The notes below the pieces were generated by a model. The model ran no database searches. It saw nothing but the letters and a program-made list of their open reading frames with translations, and was not told where the DNA came from. A stretch of 10,808 nt of DNA, taken from assembly GCA_002508635.1 (NCBI GenBank), contig DACO01000147.1:1-10808 (forward strand), read 5' to 3'. How positions within the stretch are numbered: the stretch's first letter is position 1; every line of letters starts with the position of its first letter. The DNA comes from Methanolobus sp. UBA118. GTDB lineage: Archaea > Halobacteriota > Methanosarcinia > Methanosarcinales > Methanosarcinaceae. A program made the translations under genes and the position numbers. Shown piece after piece: positions 5,620 through 10,808 of the stretch.

Positions 5620-7227
5620 ATGGAACCTCAATACTCATGCACCGGTAGTGAAGAAAGGCCGAAGTGCAATAATGATAAAGAGCTGCTGGAAAAGCATATC
5701 CTCGATCTTGAAAGGAAACTGGAATCGAGGGAACTGGAGCTGCAGCTTACCCGCAATTTTTACGAAGAACGCCTTGAGAATCTTAATGATGTACTTTTTA
5801 CAGTGGATGAAAAAGGTGTTTTCACCTATCTGAATGCTGCCGTTGAAAACATTACAGGGTACAAAAGGGAAGAGGTTCTCGGAACACCATTTACAAAACA
5901 TGTCCATCCGGAAGACCTCCCCGGCCTCCTTAAAGATATTGAAAGGACAGTATCCGGAGAAAAAAAGCCTTACATGTTCCGCATAATCAAAAAATCGGGT
6001 GATATCGGCTATGTGCATACTACATCCCGTGCAATCATAAAAGAATCAAAAGTAGTCGGAATAAACGGATTGATGGTGGATATCAAAAAACTCAAGCAGG
6101 TCGAGTCCAGACTCAAGGAAGAAAGAGACATTGCACAGAAATATCTTGATGTCGTAGCCGTAGCAATACTTATGATAGACAGGGAGGGAAACATCAACCT
6201 CATAAATAAAAAAGGATGCGAGATGCTCGGCTTCAGGGAAGATGAAGCCCTCTCAAAAAACTGGTTCGATATCTATTCCCCGGAGTATTCAAGAGAAGAA
6301 GAAATTGAGAAATATAGAAAAGTGATGAACAGGGAAATTGACATACCCCAGCATTTCGAGTCATCCGTTTATGTACCGGATAGAGGAATAAGGACCTTTC
6401 AGTGGCATAATATCCTTCTAGAGGATGAGAGTGGGAAAATAAAAGGCCTTCTGACGTCAGGAGAAGACATCACTGAGAGGAAAAAAGCTGAAAAGACACT
6501 TATACTGGCCAAGCTCATAGCTGAAAATGCAAACAGGACTAAAAAAGAATTCATATCCACGATCAGCCATGAACTAAGGACTCCGCTAAACCACATAATA
6601 GGGTATTCACAGATTCTGCACGAAGATCATTCAGGTTCACTGACAGAAGAACAAAGAAAGTATGCAAAGGTAATAGAAGATAGTGGAGACCAGCTGCTCA
6701 AAATGGTAAATTCCATGATAAGCCTTTGTGAGATAGAGAACGGAACACTTGAGATTGTGGAAAATGAATTCTCATTTGCTGCTGTGGTCAGTGAGATAGA
6801 GAGTTTCCTGATGCCTGTTGCAAAAAAGAAGAACGTGACTCTGAAATTTGACATCAACTATAGTATTGATGAAATCTATTCAGACGAAGACAAGGTCCGG
6901 ACTATAATCTATAATCTCACCCATAATGCAATTAAATTTACCCCTTCTGGCGGAGATGTGACTGTAAAGGTCTCATCCTTTGGCCGGGATTTTATCAGAA
7001 TATCCGTGATTGATACTGGAATCGGGATCTCAGAAAAAGAGCAGCAGAAATTGTTCAGGCCTTTCTGCCAGGCGGATTCATCCCTTAACAGGAGATATAA
7101 CGGAACGGGACTTGGATTATCCCTGGCCTATGAACTTGTTGAAATGCTTGGCGGAAAAATGCACGTAAAAAGTGAACCAGGAAAAGGAAGCACCTTCAGT
7201 TTCACAGTTCCCATATGTCGCTATTGA
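5620..7227 (+). CDS. Soluble PAS-PAS sensor histidine kinase
   Basis: A 535-residue histidine kinase with no membrane segment, so it should sense a cytoplasmic signal. Residues about 19-53 form a charged coiled coil. A first PAS domain spans about 54-155 (F-T-V-D-E-K-G-V-F-T-Y-L-N then N-I-T-G-Y-K-R-E-E-V-L-G). A second spans about 172-287 (I-D-R-E-G-N-I-N-L-I-N then M-L-G-F-R-E-D-E-A), closing with G-E-D-I-T-E-R-K-K-A-E. The HisKA domain has S-H-E-L-R-T-P-L-N with phosphoacceptor His317. The ATPase has the N box (N432, N436), D-T-G-I-G-I (465-470) and G-T-G-L-G-L (495-500), so all catalytic motifs are present. No response regulator lies next to it on the same strand, so it is an orphan kinase here. 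It converges on the YbjQ gene with 6 bases between stops. The ligand cannot be deduced. Confidence 0.93.
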   Translation: MEPQYSCTGSEERPKCNNDKELLEKHILDLERKLESRELELQLTRNFYEERLENLNDVLFTVDEKGVFTYLNAAVENITGYKREEVLGTPFTKHVHPEDLPGLLKDIERTVSGEKKPYMFRIIKKSGDIGYVHTTSRAIIKESKVVGINGLMVDIKKLKQVESRLKEERDIAQKYLDVVAVAILMIDREGNINLINKKGCEMLGFREDEALSKNWFDIYSPEYSREEEIEKYRKVMNREIDIPQHFESSVYVPDRGIRTFQWHNILLEDESGKIKGLLTSGEDITERKKAEKTLILAKLIAENANRTKKEFISTISHELRTPLNHIIGYSQILHEDHSGSLTEEQRKYAKVIEDSGDQLLKMVNSMISLCEIENGTLEIVENEFSFAAVVSEIESFLMPVAKKKNVTLKFDINYSIDEIYSDEDKVRTIIYNLTHNAIKFTPSGGDVTVKVSSFGRDFIRISVIDTGIGISEKEQQKLFRPFCQADSSLNRRYNGTGLGLSLAYELVEMLGGKMHVKSEPGKGSTFSFTVPICRY

Positions 7228-7233
7228 AGCATA

Positions 7234-7551
7234 TCAGGCATTTTTGATCTTTACTGCAGTCCCGTATGCGAGCAACTCTGCAGCACCTGCCATTGTCTGC
7301 GATGTGGTGAACCTTACATTCACAACAGCATCCGCATCCATATTCTTTGCTTGATCGATCATCCGGGTAAGGGCTTCTTTTCGGGCCTGTGCCAGCATAT
7401 CCGAATAACCTCTCAGCTCACCGCCAACAAGGTTCTTCAGGCCTGCGGCAATGTCACTTCCAAGATGTTTTGCACGGACAGTGTTCCCGAAAACCACACC
7501 TATTATCTCGACTTCCTTACCATCTATATCGTTTGTTGTTGTTACCAGCAT
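7234..7551 (-). CDS. YbjQ/UPF0145 family protein
   Basis: A 105-residue protein of the YbjQ family (UPF0145, Pfam 'putative heavy-metal-binding domain'), whose function is not firmly known. It begins M-L-V-T-T-T-N-D-I-D-G-K-E-V-E-I-I-G-V-V-F-G, then has a helical R-x-x-A-x-x-R-M-x-x-x-A region, and the family signature D-A-D-A-V-V-N-V-R-F (residues 72-81), ending A-Y-G-T-A-V-K-I. Length is normal. A full AGGAGG Shine-Dalgarno (complement of 7558-7563) lies 6 bases before the start, one of the strongest sites in the window, so the protein may be abundant. It lies 16 bases downstream of the membrane histidine kinase on the same strand and is probably the last gene of that operon. A metal-sensing link to the kinase is speculation. 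Confidence 0.88.
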   Translation of the reverse strand: MLVTTTNDIDGKEVEIIGVVFGNTVRAKHLGSDIAAGLKNLVGGELRGYSDMLAQARKEALTRMIDQAKNMDADAVVNVRFTTSQTMAGAAELLAYGTAVKIKNA

Positions 7552-7567
7552 AGTATTCCTCCTTTGT

Positions 7568-9343
7568 TCAGTTTCTGTTATTCAAATAATTATTATCCTT
7601 ATCGAGATCCGCTTTCTGAAGTGTGAAGACAAATGTGCTGCCTTTGTCGGTTTCACTTTCAACTTTTATGGAGCCACCCATGCCCTCGACTATTCCTTTG
7701 CTTATGGCAAGGCCGAGGCCACATCCGCCTACTTTGCGCGTAGAGGTGCTGTCGATCTGGTAGAACTTATCGAATATATGTTCAAGATTCTCAGAATCGA
7801 TTCCAATACCGTTGTCACTCACACTTACCTCAATCATTCCGGCAAGCTCTTTTGCAGATACGCTTATCTGCCCACCGACCGGAGTGAACTTGACGGCATT
7901 ACTGAGCAGATTGACAAATACCTGGATGAGTTTGTCCTTATCTGCATACACCTTCGGAGCAGGTTCAGGCATGTTTACCTTGAGATCAATGTTCTTATCA
8001 CGTGCAGGTTTTGAGATATTCTCCAGGGAATGATCCAGAGCTTCACTGAGATTGATGTTCTCCATCTCGAAATTCATCCGGTTGGATTCGATCCTTGAGA
8101 TATCCAGAAGGTCGTCCACCATTCTGGCCTGCCTGTCAACATTTCTGTTAATGAGGGCAAGCATCTGCTTTCTTGTATCCTGATCGCATTTTTCCTCAAG
8201 CAGGAACTCACTGGAAGTTTTCATTGCCGTAAGAGGTGTCTTCAGCTCATGCGAAACCATGGACAAAAACTCGGTCTTCAACCTGTCAAGTTCCTTGAGC
8301 TTCAGGTTTGCGGCTATCAGGGACTCGTTGGACTGTTTGAGTTCATGGGTCTTTTTCTCCACTTCATTTTCAAGGCTCCTGTTCCAGTTGAGCAGTATGA
8401 AGTAAACCTGTGATCCCAGAAAGAGTATGAAAAGCACTGAAAGACCTGCAACGGTAAAGAGCTTCACATAAACAGATACGATAAGCCTGTCAACAGCACT
8501 GCCCGGACTTGTAAGACCCAGGGACCAGTTCTTATTGTACCACGAAACGGGAGAGTATGAAATAAGAATGTCCTGTCCCTGATCCGAGCTTGTATCAGGG
8601 TACTTTCCGTTTCCTTCCTGACCCTTTATCTGGGCCTGGACTATATCCAGACGCTCTACTTCATAGCCACTGATGTAATCGAAGTAGTCAGTACCTTTTT
8701 CATAGGTGCCAGACTGATCATAGATTATCTCACCTTCACTGTTGAGCAGATAAACAGAGTTCGAGCTGTTTGAAGTTGCATCAAACTGGCGGATAATGTT
8801 TTCATCAGATACAATTCCAAAGATCGTACCCTTGAACTCACCATCCTCGAAAACAGGAACCCATACAAAGGAGCCATAGATGCCTTCCATAGTCATCCTG
8901 GGCTCGGATATATAGACCTCACCTGTCTTTTTTACCTCTTCAAAAGCCCATTCATTGTTGTTCTCATGGAGATTGTAACCGTAGGGTACATTTTCCGAAG
9001 GGTAGCCGGATACGACCGTACCATTGGCATTGATGAATTCAAGTACGTGATATATTTCAGCCGCCTTATAGATAGTTTCGAAATCCGAGACAAAGAGGTC
9101 CTCAGGTACCCCCTGCTCGTTCCTGGCCATCACCTCCAGAAGCAGCACTCTTTCATTGAGTAGCTCCTCAAGGGATGAAGAAATATATTGTGTAAGGATC
9201 AACTGCTGGTTCTGATACTGATCCTCTACGATGGATCTTACCTCAACATTGGCCCGCATCCAGAAAAAGACGATTGAGCCGATAAGAAGCAGTACTATCA
9301 CTGCAAATACTATAAGGTTCCATCTACTTTTTTTATCCAGCAT
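7568..9343 (-). CDS. Membrane-bound Cache-domain sensor histidine kinase
   Basis: A 591-residue sensor kinase. TM1 (about residues 10-29) and TM2 (about 289-318) enclose an extracytoplasmic region of about 255 residues typical of a double Cache sensor: F-I-N-A-N-G-T-V-V-S-G-Y-P (103-115), W-V-P-V-F, G-T-I-F-G-I-V-S-D, then Y-L-L-N-S-E-G-E-I-I-Y-D (198-209) and W-S-L-G-L-T-S-P. A coiled coil (321-355) leads to HisKA with S-H-E-L-K-T-P-L, phosphoacceptor His365. The ATPase shows an N box (N478, N482), D-N-G-I-G-I (510-515) and G-G-C-G-L-G-L (539-545), where Cys replaces the more usual Thr. The start has no convincing Shine-Dalgarno; the next Met (29) lies inside TM1, so it is kept. The response regulator gene lies 32 bases upstream, making a likely cognate pair. 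The ligand is unknown; many double Cache domains bind small organic molecules. Confidence 0.93.
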   Translation of the reverse strand: MLDKKSRWNLIVFAVIVLLLIGSIVFFWMRANVEVRSIVEDQYQNQQLILTQYISSSLEELLNERVLLLEVMARNEQGVPEDLFVSDFETIYKAAEIYHVLEFINANGTVVSGYPSENVPYGYNLHENNNEWAFEEVKKTGEVYISEPRMTMEGIYGSFVWVPVFEDGEFKGTIFGIVSDENIIRQFDATSNSSNSVYLLNSEGEIIYDQSGTYEKGTDYFDYISGYEVERLDIVQAQIKGQEGNGKYPDTSSDQGQDILISYSPVSWYNKNWSLGLTSPGSAVDRLIVSVYVKLFTVAGLSVLFILFLGSQVYFILLNWNRSLENEVEKKTHELKQSNESLIAANLKLKELDRLKTEFLSMVSHELKTPLTAMKTSSEFLLEEKCDQDTRKQMLALINRNVDRQARMVDDLLDISRIESNRMNFEMENINLSEALDHSLENISKPARDKNIDLKVNMPEPAPKVYADKDKLIQVFVNLLSNAVKFTPVGGQISVSAKELAGMIEVSVSDNGIGIDSENLEHIFDKFYQIDSTSTRKVGGCGLGLAISKGIVEGMGGSIKVESETDKGSTFVFTLQKADLDKDNNYLNNRN

Positions 9344-9375
9344 AGGATGAAATAATTATTTTTTAAAGGAGAGAT

Positions 9376-9888
9376 TCAGAACTTAGTTCTTCTGAGCACG
9401 GTCCTTATGCGGGCCTTCAATTCCTTCAGGTTGAAAGGTTTTGTCACATAGTCATCCGCACCCAGTTCAAGTCCCTCTACCTTGTCATCGGTCTCACCTT
9501 TTGCTGTCAGCATGATGACAGGTATGTGCCCGGTGGAAGGGTCTGACTTCAAACGCTTACAGACTTCAAATCCATCCATTCCTGGCATCATTATGTCAAG
9601 CAGGATAGCATCGGGGTTTTCAGTCTTTGCCTTTTCAAGTCCCTCAAAGCCATCCAGAGCAACAACCACATTATAGCCCTCAGATTCCAGTGCCACCCTT
9701 AGTGCGGTCAGGGCATCCAGCTCCTCATCAACTATGAGCAGCTTCTCACGGGTATCACTGAGGAAATCGATTCTCTGTTGCACTATGCTCTCATCCAGAT
9801 CAAGAGAGCTGGCAATCTCTGCGGTGCTTATACCGGGATTCTCTTCCATGAGTGCAAGGATTTTGGGGTCAATGTTTTCCGTATCCAT
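9376..9888 (-). CDS. Response regulator with N-terminal Lrp-like HTH and C-terminal receiver
   Basis: A 170-residue regulator. Residues about 7-45 (D-P-K-I-L-A-L-M-E-E-N-P-G-I-S, then E-I-A-S-S-L-D-L-D, then V-Q-Q-R-I-D-F-L) closely resemble the helix-turn-helix of Lrp/AsnC proteins but without the wing. Residues about 48-168 are a CheY-type receiver: acidic pocket D54-E55, phosphoacceptor D98 in L-L-D-I-M-M-P-G-M-D-G, T128 and K150 in T-K-P-F. The order HTH then receiver is the reverse of most response regulators. A longer TTG start (9912) is possible, but ATG 9888 has AGGTAG (complement of 9896-9901) 7 bases upstream, and the longer start would lie in the predicted promoter. The membrane kinase follows after 32 bases and is probably its partner. 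Whether the HTH binds DNA is inferred. Confidence 0.9.
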   Translation of the reverse strand: MDTENIDPKILALMEENPGISTAEIASSLDLDESIVQQRIDFLSDTREKLLIVDEELDALTALRVALESEGYNVVVALDGFEGLEKAKTENPDAILLDIMMPGMDGFEVCKRLKSDPSTGHIPVIMLTAKGETDDKVEGLELGADDYVTKPFNLKELKARIRTVLRRTKF

Positions 9889-9910
9889 GATAATACTACC
9901 TGGAATTATC

Positions 9911-9920
9911 AATATAAATA
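9911..9920 (-). promoter_or_regulatory. Probable TATA box of the response regulator operon
   Basis: On the - strand this reads TATTTATATT, a good archaeal TATA element. Initiation about 25 bases downstream would fall near 9891, so the mRNA could be almost leaderless at ATG 9888; the AGGTAG site would then lie outside the transcript. The box position supports ATG 9888 over the TTG at 9912. Confidence 0.5.
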
Positions 9921-10000
9921 CCCTGATGATGCTATTAAAACCTTTCCAAATATCAAAGAGCTTATATCTTGATTAGACCGGCTGTCCGAATAAAAGAAAA

Positions 10001-10009
10001 CCTTATAAT
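10001..10009 (+). promoter_or_regulatory. Probable TATA box of the winged-helix regulator gene
   Basis: CCTTATAAT, centred near 10006, would direct initiation near 10031, about 9 bases before ATG 10040. No Shine-Dalgarno is visible before that ATG, which fits a very short leader or leaderless mRNA. Confidence 0.5.
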
Positions 10010-10021
10010 CCATAACCGAAT

Positions 10022-10035
10022 ATCTTAGTAAAGAT
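10022..10035. promoter_or_regulatory. Palindrome near the regulator's transcription start
   Basis: ATCTT-AGTA-AAGAT is a perfect five-base inverted repeat with a four-base spacer. It covers the predicted start site and ends 4 bases before the ATG of the winged-helix protein. A dimeric regulator bound here would block initiation, so it is a candidate autoregulatory operator. Short palindromes also occur by chance in AT-rich DNA. Confidence 0.35.
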
Positions 10036-10039
10036 TAAA

Positions 10040-10327
10040 ATGGATGCGCTGGAAGAGATTTTTGGAAAGACAGCCCAGATGACCGTTCTGAAAAACCTGA
10101 TTTCACACCGGGACGAGTCAACATATCTTTCGGGAATTGCAGAAGAGACAGGCCTTTCCCATTCCAGTGTGGCAAGGGTTATATCCCCACTCATTAAAAG
10201 CGGGATAGTTATCGAGAAACCTCTGGGAAAGCAGATACGCACATTCCGCCTCAATCTTGAGGATGAAAAAACACAACTGATACTGGACTTTTATAAGAAG
10301 CTTAATGAAAAAGCCGGTAAGCAGTAA
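10040..10327 (+). CDS. Small winged helix-turn-helix transcriptional regulator
   Basis: A 95-residue DNA-binding protein made almost entirely of one winged-helix domain. Residues about 1-25 (E-E-I-F-G-K-T-A-Q-M-T-V-L-K-N-L) form the first helices. Residues 29-52 are the helix-turn-helix (Y-L-S-G-I-A-E-E-T-G-L-S-H-S-S-V-A-R-V-I-S-P-L). Residues 53-72 give the wing (S-G-I-V-I-E-K-P-L-G-K-Q-I-R-T-F-R-L-N). The Lys/Glu-rich C-terminal helix (76-90) probably dimerises. The fold is of the MarR/ArsR-like group common in methanogens; the subfamily cannot be assigned and no metal-binding cysteines are present, arguing against a classical ArsR metal sensor. It is divergent from the response regulator and convergent with the membrane sensor gene. 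Its targets are unknown, though a palindrome lies in its own promoter. Confidence 0.85.
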   Translation: MDALEEIFGKTAQMTVLKNLISHRDESTYLSGIAEETGLSHSSVARVISPLIKSGIVIEKPLGKQIRTFRLNLEDEKTQLILDFYKKLNEKAGKQ

Positions 10328-10331
10328 CTAC

Positions 10332-10337
10332 TTTTTT
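10332..10337 (+). terminator. T-run after the winged-helix gene
   Basis: TTTTTT starts 4 bases after the TAA stop, a plausible archaeal terminator for the + strand gene. Confidence 0.45.
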
Positions 10338-10355
10338 CTAAACCTGTCAAATTCT

Positions 10356-10361
10356 AAAAAA
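10356..10361 (-). terminator. T-run after the membrane sensor gene
   Basis: AAAAAA on the + strand is a T-run on the - strand, 6 bases beyond the stop codon of the gene ending at 10368. It is a plausible terminator, and with the + strand T-run nearby it separates the two convergent genes. Confidence 0.4.
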
Positions 10362-10367
10362 TAAAGA

Positions 10368-10808
10368 TTAGTTTTCCTGCTCAGAAGAATCTCTGCCATT
10401 CTCCTGCGAAGTTCCAAGCAGCAACACTGCCATATGACCGGCCAACTCTGCAAGCAGGTTCATAAGATGCAGTGAAACAATTCCCACAAATATGCCTATA
10501 ACTGCCGTGACAAGAGCTTCAGACAGAGTGTCTACCAGGAACGGGCCAATGTATATGGGACTGAAGTGATACAATACCGGAGACAGCACCATACTCAGTG
10601 TCAATGTTATAAGAACTACCGTAACCACAAGGGACAGGATACCCATGGGGAATTTCAGGATAAGATAAAGCAGGGATTTCCATGTAACGGGATTCTTCAA
10701 TCTCTTCACACCTTTGCCAAGAATACTGTCATCGGAAGCCGGACCCCGGGACATTGGAGATATATTCACATCCAGAAGCCATATCGCAAGCTGACGTTCA
10801 AAGGATGC
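10368..10808 (-). CDS. Membrane protein with 'putative sensor' domain, N-terminus outside window
   Basis: C-terminal 146 residues of a membrane protein of the 'putative sensor' domain type (Pfam Sensor). The frame stays open to the right edge, so the GTG at 10769 and the nearby ATG are probably internal. The order F-E-R-Q-L-A-x-W-L-L-D-V-x-I, a Pro/Gly-rich linker, then N-P-V-T-W-K-S-L-L-Y-L-I-L-K-F-P-M-G-I matches the second half of this domain. Long hydrophobic stretches follow (about residues 46-80 and 97-130 of the visible part), with a polar Ser/Glu/Asn-rich cytoplasmic tail. In bacteria the domain often precedes a histidine kinase; here the protein stops after it, so it is a stand-alone version. 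About 80-100 N-terminal residues are probably missing. It converges on the winged-helix gene; no functional link is proven. Confidence 0.75.
   Translation of the reverse strand, partial: ASFERQLAIWLLDVNISPMSRGPASDDSILGKGVKRLKNPVTWKSLLYLILKFPMGILSLVVTVVLITLTLSMVLSPVLYHFSPIYIGPFLVDTLSEALVTAVIGIFVGIVSLHLMNLLAELAGHMAVLLLGTSQENGRDSSEQEN

Noticed and set aside
7451..8014. Open reading frame of 187 codons on the + strand.
   Set aside because: It lies opposite the kinase and YbjQ genes, matches no family, and both - strand genes have clear motifs across the region.
9889..9912. Longer response regulator starting at TTG 9912.
   Set aside because: The TTG is within the predicted TATA element, and the added residues (MIIPGSII) do not extend the HTH; ATG 9888 has an AGGTAG site upstream.
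10368..10769. Complete 133-residue membrane protein starting at GTG 10769.
   Set aside because: The frame continues open to the window edge and the upstream residues match the sensor-domain pattern, so the gene is more likely truncated by the window.

Overview
The window looks like chromosomal DNA of a methanogenic archaeon, most likely Methanosarcinales (Methanosarcinaceae-like). This is inferred from archaeal-type information genes (PriS, Gins51, L44e, S27e, aIF2-alpha, Nop10), GGAGG/GGTG Shine-Dalgarno sites, TATA-type promoters, AT-rich spacers and abundant PAS/Cache histidine kinases. The genus cannot be settled from the sequence alone.

Region 1 (1-5091, all + strand) is a tightly packed information-processing cluster: the 3' part of the primase catalytic subunit gene priS, gins51 (overlapping priS), rpl44e, rps27e, aIF2-alpha, nop10, a PAC2/COG2047 proteasome-assembly-chaperone-type gene, and a PHP + zinc-ribbon nuclease of the endonuclease Q family. 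Overlaps or gaps of only a few bases suggest one or two long transcripts linking replication priming, ribosome and initiation-factor synthesis, rRNA modification, proteasome assembly and repair of deaminated DNA. rps27e and nop10 are very short genes; nop10 appears to use a TTG start. The nuclease ends in a PCNA-interacting-peptide-like tail (QSSLFDF), tying it to the sliding clamp.

Region 2 (about 5100-5250) is a tRNA-Ser(CGA) gene with its own TATA box and a downstream T-run. Acceptor, anticodon, variable and T arms are all normal, but the D arm carries about 30 extra bases. Removing them restores a normal 86-nt serine tRNA. The insert folds into a long hairpin, yet I cannot build a canonical bulge-helix-bulge splice motif at the required junction. 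This is the most unusual object in the window.

Region 3 (5251-5619) is an AT-rich spacer with repeated CAGGTAA-type words in both orientations, leading to the promoter of a soluble PAS-PAS histidine kinase (5620-7227).

Region 4 (7234-9888, - strand) is a probable operon read in the order response regulator, membrane Cache-domain histidine kinase, YbjQ/UPF0145 small protein. The regulator is unusual in having an Lrp-like helix-turn-helix segment in front of its receiver domain. Its kinase partner is encoded 32 bases downstream. The operon converges on the soluble kinase with only 6 bases between stop codons.

Region 5 (9889-10808) holds a divergent promoter region, a small winged-helix regulator (10040-10327, +) with a palindrome near its predicted transcription start, and the C-terminal part of a membrane 'putative sensor' domain protein on the - strand that runs off the right edge. 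No CRISPR array, insertion sequence, prophage or origin was seen. Apart from the tRNA insert, most of the window belongs to known families.
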